Assembly (NCBI GenBank): GCA_963457665.1
Contig: OY735222.1
Coordinates: 38,561,581 to 38,625,580 of the forward strand
Reading direction: 5' to 3'
DNA: 64,000 bases
From: Thysanoteuthis rhombus
Taxonomy: Eukaryota > Mollusca > Cephalopoda > Oegopsida > Thysanoteuthidae
The notes beneath the pieces were generated by a model. The model did not search any database. It saw only the letters and a list, made by a program, of their open reading frames with translations, and was not told the DNA's origin. Shown piece after piece: positions 10,398 to 21,439 of this stretch. Position numbers and translations under genes: made by a program. The first letter of the stretch is position 1. Each line of letters opens with the position of its first letter.

Positions 10398-11045
10398 TCA
10401 TCAGCTATTTAACGTATGTCACCAGACTTCTCTATCGTGGGCGTCGCGGAGCCAATATTTTCTGAACTTTTCTAGTTCTTAACGCCATGTTATATTTTCT
10501 GGGTTGCAGTTTCACAAATTCTTGCAACATAACCAGTCCATTGCCATTTGGGTTTTCTATATGCCGAATTCCAATTTTTCCTCGAATATTTTGTGCAGTC
10601 TTCTGATCTCCTTATGTGATGTTGAGTACTATTCTCTCATGTGCACGTTGCTTGGTTCTCAATTCGAGGGTAAACATTTTAATAAGTTTTCATGTTTCAT
10701 CAGCACTATAGGTGACTATCGTAAGGATGCACTGGTTGTACATCCTTCTTTTTAAGACGAATGGGATTTTCTTGTCTTTGAAGGTTTTGCTTGCTGTACT
10801 GCCAGCTTGCCAATTTAGAGTGATTCTCCGCTTGATTTTCTCTTCTTTCCAGGAATTCATGGAGATTCATTGTCCAAGGTGGATGTAGTAGTCAACCTTC
10901 TTTAGTTCTGCCTTTTCAATTCTGATTATTGTGTCTTTGTCCCATCCATGTTTGTTGTAAATTACATTTGTTTTATTGAAATTCATGTTGAGACCTCCTT
11001 TCTTGCTTTTCTCATTCAATTCGTCTAGCTTTGGGTGAGGGTGAC
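10398..11045 (-). mobile_element. RTE-type LINE, longest copy: RT C-terminus to 3' end
   Basis: The minus strand reads LDELNEKSKKGGLNMNFNKT, KTNVIYNKHGWDKD, RIEKAELKKVDYYIHLGQ; then, across stops, KRRITLNWQAGSTASKTFKD, MYNQCILTIVTY, LRTKQRAHERIVLNIT, and the 3' end with GCGACGCCCACGATAGAGAA. It is colinear with RTE reverse transcriptase from the FADD-proximal region to the C-terminus, with several stops and shifts. The tail lacks a long (GAT)n run. Confidence 0.9.
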
Positions 11046-11404
11046 TACAAGGGCGACTATCCAAACATAGCACCAAAAATGTCACTTTAAAAACAACTAT
11101 TCCAACTGGATCAGCGGCTCCAAAAAGCCCAGCCCCATTTACACTTTGGGTGTAGATGATATGCTCCAAGGGTAACTATCCAAACAAAACTGGATGGATG
11201 CATACATATGAATGTCAGTAGACATAAATAATCTAAACCCAGCAACAATGATTAAACTGGTCCGTTGTGGTAGCGGTAATTATTGATTTTGTATCCATTT
11301 CTCGAACGATCTATGGAGACTCAATCATTGTTTTTGGTAATTATGGATTTTTTAGAGACCAGGAGTGCTAGCCCGATGCCCCAAATGGACTGTTTTACAA
11401 GACC
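11046..11404. other. no recognisable gene
   Basis: Sequence 5' of the RTE copy (in its sense) contains CAAGGGTAACTATCC and CAAGGGCGACTATCC, a small direct repeat about 110 bp apart. No family recognised. Confidence 0.3.
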
Positions 11405-11527
11405 AAAGAGATAAGACTGCCTGGTAAATAATCATTATGTGTGATACGGAATATTTTCCTCGTCTATGTGTTCATTTGTTAACAATGTTTCGGTCGTTTG
11501 CTCACCGGCCTTCGTCGGATGCTGTTG
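11405..11527 (-). repeat. CGAAAC-type interspersed repeat
   Basis: The minus strand reads CATCCGACGAAGGCCGGTGA, then CGACCGAAACATTGTTAAC, then GACGAGGAAAATATTCCG. It matches the opening part of the 5195-6727 array units and the copies at 40360 and 47495. Confidence 0.6.
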
Positions 11528-11689
11528 GTTCTATAATGATCAATACACAGTGTTAGACGAGAATTGCCCTGCTAATTACTAATAGCTGGATGGAGGAGTG
11601 GTTTCATGATTTTCCCAAATGCATAAGTAGGAACGAGGAATGAAATGAAACGGTTGGTATGTTTTTATCTTGTTCTGCAAGAAAAAAAA

Positions 11690-12060
11690 AAAGAAAAAGA
11701 AAAATATTTACTGCAGAAATGCATCGCTGATGAAATTATATTAGAAATTAATTGGAAAGCCTTTTATTACAGAAAGTGCATTGAAAATAATTTTACTATA
11801 GAACTGTGCAGAAAATAATAATATTGTCGGTGGTCAGGAATAGATGAAAGCATCACAGACAGAATAGGGCTATTAGATTTATATTGTAATTTTTTTTGCT
11901 ATTGGTTTTACTATGAAATTATCCATTTTATATAATTTTTGAATTGATTTATTACAGAAATGCATTGAAAATTTGATAGAAATGGATTATTTACGGTCAA
12001 GAAATAATGCTAGCATTACCCACGGAATAGGTACATTATACAGTTACTAGTATAGCACCA
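11690..12060 (+). repeat. diverged copy of the GACAGAATAGGGCTA repeat
   Basis: Contains GGTCAGGAATAGATGAAAGC, CACAGACAGAATAGGGCTAT and several versions of TTTTACTATAGAAATGCATTG. The same segments in the same order make up the tandem array at 25695-26275, so this is a second dispersed copy of that repeat. Confidence 0.65.
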
Positions 12061-12135
12061 GTCAAGAAATGACAGGATTTTCATGCAATCTAAGGATAGA
12101 TCAATAGTCTGGAATATTTGTATCTTTAAACATAG

Positions 12136-12138
<3 letters not shown>

Positions 12139-12211
<73 letters not shown>
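12139..12211. repeat. (TA)n microsatellite
   Basis: About 36 uninterrupted TA units. Confidence 0.98.
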
Positions 12212-12214
<3 letters not shown>

Positions 12215-13462
12215 CTTTTGGCAATGTTAATTCTAAAAATAATAAAGTAAACAACTTTTTAACTCACATGATGCCTAAAGGAAAGGAAAATTAAAAGTAA
12301 GGTTCAATCGATTAGAAAACCTACGAGGGCTTTTAGTTGCTATATTTACACATAAATACTATCGAGAGTGTCGTAGTGTTATCATAATCCACTTTCAGCT
12401 TGCTAGACCTGTTGAAGCTTCACCAGAAACAAGGTAACTGTATCTTTTGAGAATACATTCCTTCCTCTATCTGTTTCCGGCCTCTCACGGCACTTGACAA
12501 GAGGTTGGACTTTCTCAGTTTTGGAATTTTACCCATAGTTCCTTGAATAGTGGTGTGAGAAGAGATGTATTCATGTCTTTCCCCAAGGGCACGCAGGATG
12601 TCTCAGCTAGAGGTTAAACTCGGCTTGCTAATTTCAGTTTCCATGTAGCTAATTGCTTGGCCCCTGCCACTTACAACCTTATCTTCTATGTTACGTGAAT
12701 CTCCGCGTAGATGTATATCGGTAAACTCTTGCCCAATCAGTCAATCGCAGGCGTTGCATGATCTTTCTAACCCATTCTCAAATTCTGACTGCCTCCAACA
12801 GAACGACTGCATAAAAATAAACCTCAGAGTATATATGTCGCATAGGGTCTGCCAGTAATTTCTCTCCTTTCTTGCAAAATGATCTACAATTTCCTCTTGT
12901 TGACAAATTAACCTTGTATGGCCTTTTAGCCCGTGGGGTTTTACGTAACATTTGACATATGCACGCTTCTGAGTGGTTACACGACGCAGAAAGTAATATT
13001 CGACTAATGTTTCCTGAATGTTCATTTCATTTTCATTAATTTGAATTTAACCGTGTATATTTATATATTATTTCCTTGAATAATATATTCTAATAATTGA
13101 ATAATATATTTTATTTCCGTGAATAATAAGAAGTCTGCTGTGGGTACTTATAATTTCTTTTCCCGTCGGCCTCTTAATGACTACAAACAAAATTAATGAA
13201 AGTCGGGGAGGTATGTAATTCCAAGCCACGAGGCATGTCAAACATTATCTATTCAGGAAGACGTGGTAAAAAGATTTGAACTGCTTCAGTAATTAATCAC
13301 TCAATGTCCGAACGTTCATGCTTCATTCAAATGTCGGTTAAGGAAGATATATAAAATGCTCAAAGCGTCGAAAAGAATAGTAAATTAGATTGTTCTTGAC
13401 TGACTTTTTCTGAAATGAGTGTATTGATAATTATTTATGATATGGTTGGACTATGTCTATGT
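12212..13462. other. unassigned stretch
   Basis: A minus-strand frame of 94 aa (12741-13025) is the only notable open frame. It has no motif I recognise and no splice context I could support. No internal repeat found. Confidence 0.35.
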
Positions 13463-13993
13463 CAATAGTTCTCAACGTTTTTCAATTAATCCTCAGCCTC
13501 CTGATCACACTTTTCAGTGTCATAACCCGTCCCCCAGCACCTAAAATTCATCTTAGCGGCATAGTATGAAGAAATTATCTAAAAGTCTGTGAATGTAAAA
13601 TTACAATGCAATGTTACTCCTTTGTTTTTGTATTCCTAAAGCGGCAAACCGGAGTAGGCCATGTATCACGTTTGCCAAATCGTTGAGAGATAAAACATAC
13701 AAAAGATACACTTTCACTGGCTTTAAAATCCGTTCACTGGCTTTGAAAAAAAATCCTTACTCTGCACGCCGTTGTATGTTCTCTATGTGATTTGGGGGTT
13801 TAATCTTCTTCCATAAAAGTTTCTTAATACTAGGTTGGGTTGAGGATTCATTACATCCCATATCACCTTCCATATATGCTTTATTCTTTTATCTCCAGCA
13901 GCATAGAAAATCCAGCTTTGCAGAGATACGTGGAACCAAAAGGTCCATCAGGGACGTTGTAATTTAAACAAACATCCTGGTTGAGAACCATTG
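13463..13993. mobile_element. hAT-type MITE, about 531 bp
   Basis: The left end is CAATAGTTCTCAACGTTTTT; the right end, reverse-complemented, is CAATGGTTCTCAACCAGGAT. CAGTGGTTCTCAA is the usual terminal repeat of hAT elements. Flanks GTCTATGT (13455-13462) and ATCTATGG (13994-14001) agree at 6 of 8 positions, fitting the 8-bp hAT target duplication. No transposase frame inside. Confidence 0.8.
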
Positions 13994-14099
13994 ATCTATG
14001 GGTTCATTTAGTCACAAAATTACTATTCTTATTGCGAACGTGTAAGCATATTCATAGTATTGGAGAAAAATATCCACTTTGCATTGCTTGCCTAAATTG

Positions 14100-14272
14100 A
14101 CGTAAGATTTGTTAATTTAGTTCAGTCGGTTAGAGACACGACTACCAATCAGTTGGACATGATTTCAAATAATGAGTGAATTTTAATTTGTTGGGGATTG
14201 TTCTCATTGTTGCAATTACGGTAGAAAAACAAAGTCAACTCCAGGCTTGGACTGGAATTTGACGATTGATGG
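14100..14272 (+). mobile_element. SINE A copy, tRNA head plus tail
   Basis: Box A TTTAGTTCAGTCGGTTAGAG and a weak box B (ATGATTTCAAATAATG) are followed by GGATTGTTCTCATTGTTGCA and TTACGGTAGAAAAACAAAGT. It ends in the hairpin GTCAACTCCAG (14234-14244) with CTGGAATTTGAC (14252-14263). The conserved 5' module of other copies is missing or unrecognisable. Confidence 0.8.
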
Positions 14273-14556
14273 CGTAGGAGGTTTGAAAGAGATATATCAT
14301 TTAAGGAAAAGGACAAAATGAAAACAAGAATGAAAATGATGTTTTCGGACGACTATCTTTGTCTTCGTTGTTTATTTCTATCGCAACATTTCTTCAGGAT
14401 GAGAATTGAAGAGAAAAGGAAGGCTGTAACACGCGATGACACTTTCAAATCTGGTATGGCCGACCATACGTGGAAGAAGTTGGATGGACATGGGTCCTAA
14501 CTGAATGGAGTGCAAATTATAGACAGTGAGAAAGATTGGCGAAAACAACACCTTTG
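14273..14556. other. no recognisable gene
   Basis: A plus-strand frame of 60 aa (14318-14500), rich in Lys, Arg and Met, is not a family I know. Confidence 0.3.
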
Positions 14557-15181
14557 TTAGGTCGGAACACTTAGCCGACCGACCATCGATATGAATAGCA
14601 TCTGAGGAGCTCTCATCGAAAACGACGTTTTGGAGAAAGCGAACAGGTCATCTAATGTAAGGGAAGCAATTTGAAATTTGATACCGGAACGCAACCTTGA
14701 TATAAAGGAACGTATATACAAAAACAGATGTGACGTGTTCAGTTCCATCGAGCATACCTTCTGGGAAATGATTTGACATTTTAGACGCAGGAACACTCAA
14801 TGAATGTTGGGGGTACACAAACGAAATGTTGTGAAAAAATGAACAAGCAGATGAGGAAAATAGTTCGACCATATCATACAATGATCTCTTCATATGTTTC
14901 GCTAATATGTTCGGAGATTCAGATTTGAATTTCATTGAAATATCCATAAACCTGTGGAAATTTCCGTCATTCTCAGTTAAGGAGTCAATAAAGCGCCAAA
15001 TTTTGTTTAAGCATCGACGCTGCATTGTGTTTTTGAACTTTACCTCTTGTATTATGTCGACGATTTCACTGAATACAGACGATACATTCACTGGTAGTAC
15101 AAAAGCATGATTTTGACAGATAAAATTACAACCTTGATGGAAATACAGGTCGTCATCTGGCAGTAGGCCTGATTTCTGCAT
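14557..15181 (-). pseudogene. possible hAT-family transposase remnant
   Basis: The largest minus-strand frame without low complexity (177 aa, 14648-15181), followed by a second frame (14557-14796). The N-terminal part reads HQGCNFICQNHAFVLPVNV, then VFSEIVDIIQEVKFKNTMQR and RCLNKI. This aligns by eye with the HxEALxxK..-VxxxVVKIVNFIRxxxLNxRxF block of ZBED/FAM200/GTF2IRD2-like hAT transposases. The WLSRG motif expected next is not visible and the reading changes frame, so the call is tentative. It could instead be an unrelated host exon. Confidence 0.35.
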
Positions 15182-15512
15182 TGTAACTCATTACAACATG
15201 GTTGACATTTATCTTTCCAAGGACATCTCTATTTTTTCTATTAGCCGTTATTTTCTTTAAATGTGTTTGTCAACTGGAGAAGGAAATAACACAATCTAAA
15301 GGTTACCCTTGCATTATCCATCTATGTATTTATCTATCAACTCTAGTACAAACATCTCTTTTTCTGGGGGTTTTCTTCTTCACATTTATCCATCTCAGTC
15401 CATTCGTACCCATCTCTCTCTTTCTCTCTCTTCCCCTCCCCTCTCCCTTTCTATTCGATTGAATCTATCTTTATCTATTTTGATACATCTTGATCCGAAC
15501 ATATCTATCAAT
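15182..15512. other. pyrimidine-rich unassigned stretch
   Basis: Contains a CT-rich tract (15410-15460) that drives Ser/Leu-rich frames. No gene recognised. Confidence 0.4.
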
Positions 15513-15965
15513 TAGAGACTGTCAGCCGAAACTGTCGCCCAAAACTGTCAAATGTAGGTGTCTTCAGTTTTCAAGTTGGTATGGCTGGCTGACTGGTTGG
15601 CTATGTATTATGTACGTGTTACCCATACAGGCCACACTGATGGAGGTAGATGGCTAAAAATTGGATACATTTACTCCTTATGTCTTGAAAATTTTCTTTT
15701 CCAAAAATACCATCCAAATAGGTTTTCCATAGGGTTCCATTTGTGATGTAAGTTCATGCTAAATTGACCTGAATTGACTCTTTAATTTGCGTACAGTAGC
15801 CTTCACTCTTGTTTTCGAAAATTTGAACTTTTTTAGTGATCACAGCCCAACAAAAGTCGAAGGAAATTATTTATTCATCGATCATCTTTTTTTCAATTGT
15901 CTCAACGGCATGCTACCAAATGACATTGCTCACATAACGGTTTCTATTGTTATGACAAACCAGAC
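15513..15965 (+). repeat. family D interspersed repeat, copy 1
   Basis: Starts TTAGAGACTGTCAGCC, then AAACTGTCAAATGTAGG, TTCAGTTTTCAAGTTGGTAT, TTTACTCCTTATGTC, TGATGTAAGTTCATGCTAAA, TTTTTAGTGATCACAGCCCA and CGGCATGCTACCAAA. The same landmarks in the same order occur at 27143-27960 and 52450-53100. No protein is encoded. It may be a non-autonomous element or a retroelement UTR; class unknown. Confidence 0.75.

Positions 15966-16050
<85 letters not shown>
15966..16050. repeat. compound microsatellite (CTAT)n(CA)n(TA)n
   Basis: Eight CTAT-type units, then about 13 CA units, then about 15 TA units, starting exactly where family D copy 1 ends. 16051-16384 shows no gene. Confidence 0.95.
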
Positions 16051-16051
<1 letters not shown>

Positions 16052-16384
16052 TTTTACATTAATATTATCTAAGTCCATTGTTTCTCTCTGCATGTGTCTA
16101 TGCATAATGACTCCAATACAAAACTGTTTTGTTGTAGTTATCCTTGGTCTCTGTCTCTTCCTGTCTGTTGTTTCAATATTTGCTAAGCTTATTACAGCAC
16201 AAGGTCAAACGGGAGAAATTGTCAAGTGGAAAACTGCTATGCCAACTTTCAGCCTGCCTAGAAAATCGGCATTCGGAACCCTGTTATTTTTTGCTTAGGC
16301 ACGAATTTCTACCACTAGAACGATATCAAATTCGTTGCTATAAGCGCTTATATTTCTCTTTTGTCGAACTCCAGTGCAAGTTAG

Positions 16385-16702
16385 AGCTGACTTCGTTTTT
16401 CCCTCGTGCCAAAGAACAGGAACAAGAACAATCCTCACTTTATTCAGAGGATTAAACTCTTTTCTGTTTGTCTACTCCATCGCATTAAACCAAATCGCAG
16501 TATAAAATTAACATTTCCCTATCGTGATTTGACATCAGGACCAAGTGATTGCTAGGCTGTTCTACCAACTGAGCCAAACTGAAAATTCTTACGTATCTAC
16601 AAATCTATTTTATATACCTACAATACAGAAGTTACAGTAATCATTTTCAGCTGGGATGGAAGCAAAAGTGGATTTTCGACCTGCAGCAGTCAGGCTTTTT
16701 TT
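16385..16702 (-). mobile_element. SINE A copy, full composite
   Basis: On the minus strand: AGCCTGACTGCTGCAGGTCG, a body with CAGCTGAAAATGATTACTGT, AGTTTGGCTCAGTTGGTAGA (box A), AATCACTTGGTCCTGATGTC, TCAAATCACGATAGGG (weak box B), and the tail GGATTGTTCTTGTTCCTGTT. Order and length match the plus-strand copies. Confidence 0.8.
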
Positions 16703-16839
16703 TTCTGATAAAAGCAAAAACATTATGCTATGTTAAATTTCCTGAAGACCAATGGAGAACTTTTAACGTGTCGTTGCATTGACAACGATGCAAACATTTT
16801 CTTACAGATGGGAGGGTCAACCCATCACATTCCCATTAG

Positions 16840-16937
16840 AGACGTGGGCGCCTAGCTGTGTAGTAATGGATAACGAACTTGCTGCGTTGACATTTACTAC
16901 ATTGAGTTCGATCCTGGACGACAGTCATGGAATTGTT
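16840..16937 (+). repeat. tRNA-like SINE head, family uncertain
   Basis: TAGCTGTGTAGTAATGGATA (box A-like), GAACTTGCTGCGTTGAC, then TTGAGTTCGATCCTGG (good box B). It resembles SINE B but diverges after box B. It does not fold into a full tRNA by eye. Confidence 0.45.
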
Positions 16938-17058
16938 TTACAGATTTGTGTTTCTAAAACAATACTCATACATCCACGAATGTATATTTGCGAATGCCTT
17001 TACTTTGAATGAGTCTTGCTTCATTTCTAACCTCATTTGGTAACAGTACATTGCCTTA

Positions 17059-17406
17059 CAGCAGCTGGTCCCCAACTGAGGGGGGATCTCCAAGGGGACA
17101 TTTAGGTAATCCAGGCAGGGATTGATTAAAAATAAAAGTCACGCTGAATGTTCGTGGCATAAGGATAATAGGAGTGCTCGATACAAGATGGAATATAACT
17201 GTGCTACCAAAGATCTGCATTTCCCTTACGGGTGTTGTTTATTAAACGTTTTAAAACTTAGTTATTGTGTTAGCCTTTTGTCATTGTGTTTATTAACTGC
17301 AATAAAAAATCAATTCTTGTAAACAACTGAGAAGGATTGAAGGTTAGGGAACTAGTCATCTTATTGAAAGAAAAGCGGGGAATGACTTTTGAAACGTTTG
17401 GAAACA
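17059..17406. mobile_element. hAT-type MITE with exact 8-bp target duplication
   Basis: Starts CAGCAGCTGGTCCCCAACTG and ends GAAACGTTTGGAAACA. TTGCCTTA lies immediately outside both ends (17051-17058 and 17407-17414). Ends of the CAGxGGTxCCCAAxC type and 8-bp duplications are hallmarks of hAT elements. The 348-bp interior has no transposase; the 66-aa frame inside (17122-17322) is not recognised. Confidence 0.8.
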
Positions 17407-17411
17407 TTGCC

Positions 17412-17760
17412 TTAGAGCACATGGTTAGCAAACTAATATCATAGACCAGTCAGTCCTTAATTGGTGACTCATACTAGTAGCCTTGTGTCGTACAATCAAA
17501 ATTAATGCATGAAAGCTAGATGTTTAGCAATCTCGCCTCGAAATCCCTTTCTACTGTAGAGAGCTTGATTCTCCCTGGTTTCCCTACACACTTGGTCTTG
17601 TAATGTATTAAGCTAAGAATAGTAAATATCACTGTCAAAGAAATGACTCAATATGCTTGTTCACTGAAGCGTGTTGGTCAGCTATCTCTTCTCAAAGACG
17701 GTTACTGTTGTAGTGAATTCGATGGTCAACACGTGGCCTCGTGCCTTACTAAGGTAAGAT
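17412..17760 (+). mobile_element. three SINE B-like fragments in a row
   Basis: 17412-17500: AGAGCACATGGTTAGCAAAC, then CCTTGTGTCGTAC. 17515-17620: TGTTTAGCAATCTCGCCTCG, GAGAGCTTGATTCTCC, TATTAAGCTAAGAATAG. 17690-17757: GGTTACTGTTGTAGTGAATT, TCGATGGTC, CCTTACTAAGG. Each holds parts of the SINE B order seen at 45690-45915. All are old and partial, and may be separate insertions or one broken tandem copy. Confidence 0.5.
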
Positions 17761-17807
17761 TATGAAATGTGATTGACAAAAAAACAGATCTCTTTGGTCA
17801 CTTACAG

Positions 17808-17942
17808 GAACGTGATGGCTGGCGATCTCAGCTTCAACCCCTTATTATTTCAGTGAGTTCAATCCTCATTGGTTTCTTCACGTTTGTGGCTTTGATTTAC
17901 ATATTTGTACTTAGAAAACAACACAGAGACATTTATGAATGG
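17808..17942 (+). CDS. candidate internal exon, single membrane helix (weak)
   Basis: An open 135-nt (45-codon) segment bounded by an acceptor-like TCTCTTTGGTCACTTACAG and a donor-like TGG|GTAATT, in phase 0 at both sides. It encodes a charged lead (ERDGWRSQ), a hydrophobic run with IGFFTFVALIYIFVL, and a basic tail RKQHRDIY, as expected for a type I membrane protein segment. No family is recognised, no neighbouring exon was found, and SINE debris lies just upstream. Chance is a real possibility. Confidence 0.2.
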
Positions 17943-17984
17943 GTAATTTTAACTTTTATCGTTTCAAAATGGCTGCGGCTCCAG

Positions 17985-18170
17985 AGAGTTAAAGTTAGCA
18001 TTTTTATGGTAAGGGTTAAGGTTAGGTTTAGCAAATTTTAGGGTTAGGGTTAAATCAAGTTTTTTTAGGGTTTTTATTAGTATTTTTAGGCTTAAGGCTT
18101 GTGTTTGTATTTTTAGACCCAATGTTAGAATTTTTATGGTAGGTATTTTAGAGTTAGGATTAGGGTTAGT
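17985..18170. repeat. short TTAGGG-like interstitial tract
   Basis: Scattered GTTAGG and TTTTAGGG words, best at 18036-18052 (TTTTAGGGTTAGGGTTA). Only about two perfect TTAGGG units occur, so this is a degenerate interstitial tract, not a telomere. Confidence 0.5.
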
Positions 18171-19154
18171 TTGTCATCAGCTTCTATTATTCTGTAGCAG
18201 GAACGGTGATCATTTTCAAACGGGAAAGGTAACAGTTATCCATGAATGTATATTTGAGAATGCATATACGTTGAGTGACTTTTGTTTCGTTTCTAAACTC
18301 ATTGGGTGAGATATATAAGTACAGTAAACTCTTGTTGAAAGGACGCTCGTTCTTATGGTACAATTTGATGACATATGCATTTTAATATAGTTTTATATTC
18401 TCACATGACTATCGTCAGAGATTAGTTTGCAGCAACAACACATAAAGATTTCAGTGCCTCATTTTAAAAACTAGAATTATGAAAGCCTCTAAATAAAACC
18501 GCCAGACCAATGCCGCATCAAGGGGAAGGGTAATAAAAAGTAGTTTTTTTCTGTACTTCTAGGTTTTTCATCATTAATACACTTTGTTTAGAATCGACCC
18601 GTGATAACGGCACCCTAATATACTTGATGGTGTTAATATAAGGGGAATCTGCTCTATACTGATAAACTTGCATGCTCTCTCTCTCACACACACACACGCA
18701 CAACCTCTCCAAACCACAAACTTGCGGATTACACTAGTGCAATTTCTATTTCTGTTGAGGCCTTGTTTTCGTAATCAGAACTCAGCGTCCAGTATTATTT
18801 TATGGATTTCCTAAATCATATTGGAGACATTAACATGCCAAGAACCATTTTCTTAAGAGCTATTTGATGTGGCTGTTTCTGGCTCTAAATCAGTTCAAGA
18901 CCGAGTTATGGCGAGCAACTGAAAGCGGCAGACCAGAAAACAGCTTTGTTTAATTTATTCTCACACCATTATTTAATTTGGGACGACAGAAGAGAAAGCA
19001 TCCCCCGCTTCGTTGTACATAGACGGACGCTGGCTCAATTATTATTGTTTTGTCTATTATAAAGGAACTTGCAATTTCTTCTTTATCAAAAGGCACGCCT
19101 CCCGATATTTTGTTAAGGAAAACGAAATACTAACAAAATAAATATTACAATGTT
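18171..19154. other. no recognisable gene
   Basis: Contains a short (CT)(CA) tract at 18677-18700. No open frame of note and no shared repeat identified. Confidence 0.4.
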
Positions 19155-19215
19155 CAAGACCCACTATGTAGCAATGGTTAGCAAGATGGCATCGCAGACC
19201 ATTGTAACTTAACCC
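19155..19215 (+). repeat. SINE B head fragment
   Basis: TGTAGCAATGGTTAGCAAGA, then ATCGCAGACCATTGTAACTT, matching the first half of SINE B; box B is lost. 19216-19556 shows nothing else recognisable. Confidence 0.45.
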
Positions 19216-19556
19216 TTTAAAGACTCTTAGGACATATAATTAAAGCCCGAAGTTTCTATGACTGCTGGGATATATGTCCTGTATACTCCCTTCAGAAGTC
19301 AGGGGCGTACCGATGGGGGTGTAGGTTAGTGGCTCCTATCCGTCATTGCTCTATCTGTTGGCAAATTACAAAGGGATTTATTGAAGGAATCTAGCGATTT
19401 TTAAGAGATCTTTGAAATGGATCCTCGAAACGAATGAAATTTTCGTGTACATTTGTAGGTAATATCTGATTTCTTCATCTTTTTTTGATCTTCGATTCGA
19501 AGTTAAATGCATCTTTGTCGACAAATTACCTGCCATTTTATCAACAAATTAATTCA

Positions 19557-19932
19557 GACAAGACTGGCTGTTGCAGGATCGAACTCCGCTCCAACTTTTA
19601 TTCTGATTGAAAAGGGTTACTACAACTTTTGTATTGTATATATGATCGATTAAAAAATGATTGAAATGTATATTTTTATATTTCTATTTATTAGAATCTG
19701 TATGATACATTTTCATTAATATCTAAGACTCGTTGATTTAGGTTAGTCAGTAAGGTAGCCTCCTGGCTATAATTTGGCCGTGAGTTCAAATCATGAAAGG
19801 GATATGTGTATTTTACATATCGGTCTGCCACCTGCGCTCCGATTTTTGAGGGGATTGTTCTTGTCGTTTTTATTCTTGTTACGCTGGAAAAATAAAATTG
19901 ACTTCGATTTCGGAGTTTCACAAAAATGCTTA
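19557..19932 (+). mobile_element. SINE A copy, full composite
   Basis: ACAAGACTGGCTGTTGCAGG, CGAACTCCGCTCCAACTTTT, the AT body with TATTTATTAGAATCTGTATG, TTTAGGTTAGTCAGTAAGGT (box A), ATTTGGCCGTGAGTTCAAAT (box B), GGGATTGTTCTTGTCG and GTTACGCTGGAAAAATAAAA. One of the most complete copies, about 375 bp, and useful for building a consensus. Confidence 0.9.
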
Positions 19933-20783
19933 CACAACTTACTTGAAAAGTCCGAAAGTATTAGACACAGAAAGTTATGATATGAAACAACCAGAAGACG
20001 AAGAGAAGATTGTTTTGACATTAAACCATTAATTGAAGGTTATTGGTATTTCCCAACAGTTGATAAAAATCGATAGAACTTCTTTTATTCTGATTGGTCA
20101 CAACTTTGTTTATTTATGAGTCATAATTACTTTCAACGGACAAGAACTGTTACCTTGCAATGGATAACTTGTCACCTTCCAGAGTTAACGGGTTAATATC
20201 GCTAAATAAATACAGACACGACAAGTGGAATATTCTCACGCATAAATTTCAGATTTTTAGAAATAGTATCCTTTTAATCATCGACCCCACCCGCTAAACT
20301 GAAGTCTTGAAATGATCGACATTTGCACGGGAAAGACCAGACCAAGAATAAAATGAGATAAAGTTGAACAGAACTAACAACAAACTGGTAATTTACAAAG
20401 AAATCCTTTAATGAACCTGGGACGCCGGTCTTAAGATAAGTAAGTATTTTGTTTCATATTGTTTTATATTTATGCTTATATGTAATCATAAATCAACTAT
20501 TTTATTTGATCTCTTGTATCTTGAATGCCTTTGAAATAGGTTTTATGTGAACTACAAAGAATATACAATATCTAACCTGTTTTGAAAAGCGACCCTGGGA
20601 TAAGCGTGTGAGGTCCAAATGGGAGTTCTTTCAAGGGGATTGAGACGCCATTGCCCTAGGTAGGCTTGTTCTTTTACTTATTATCAAATGGATGGATAAA
20701 TACTGGACAGACTTACTATGGAATCCCCACAGCATTAACTATATTCAACACTTGATTTTTTTCCTAATATGAGACCTTAAAGA

Positions 20784-21128
20784 ACCAGACAGGCTGCGGC
20801 AGAATCAAAGTCTATTCCGACTAAACATGATTACTACGACTTTTTTTTATTGTATATATAATAAATACTAACTTACTTTTTGTGTACATATATTCATTCA
20901 TTAGAATGAAGTGTTAACGTGCGTATGATGAAATACACGTTAATATCTAAGCCTTGACGATGTCACTCAGTCTGTAAGTTAGTCTCTTGTCCATCTGTTG
21001 ATAGTGAGTAGAAATCACGGTAGAGGTGATTTTAACACATCGGTTAACACCCCTAATTTTGGTGAGGATTGCTCTTGTTGTTCTTGCTCTGGTTGAAAAT
21101 GAATTCAACACCACTTTGACAAAAACTC
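20784..21128 (+). mobile_element. SINE A copy, full composite
   Basis: CCAGACAGGCTGCGGCAGAA, TTCCGACTAAACATGATTAC, TTCATTCATTAGAATGAAGT, CACTCAGTCTGTAAGTTAGT (box A), a weakened box B (GTAGAAATCACGG), CCCCTAATTTTGGTGAGGAT and AATTCAACACCACTTTGAC. All segments are in order. 19933-20783 between the two SINEs has no gene. Confidence 0.85.
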
Positions 21129-21439
21129 AATACTACGAGATCCATTACGTTTGTATAACTGGAATTGCTGTTGAAGAGAATTGTTCTAAAATTACAAGAG
21201 ATACGCTTGTTGATTGATATTAACTTTCGACTAAACTTCCTTTCATCTCATTGTCAAGCTCCTTTTGAGTTTTATCTTTATTTTTCTCACCTGACAGCAA
21301 TGACGATTTCAGACATCTGATTAAGACTAAGAAGTGAAAAGTTTGAAATGATAATATTATTCCAAAACTACGTGTTCCATTTCAACTCCTTTATTAATAA
21401 TTCCTCTAAGTAGGATTTGCTAACTTTGACAGAACAAGT

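Noticed and set aside
18036-18052. Telomeric repeat
   Set aside because: Only about two exact TTAGGG units in a degenerate tract.
20395-20665. hAT-type MITE between two SINE A copies
   Set aside because: AAGCGACCCTGGGATAAGC and CAAGGGGATTGAGACGCC looked like degraded ends, but no target duplication or inverted pair could be matched.
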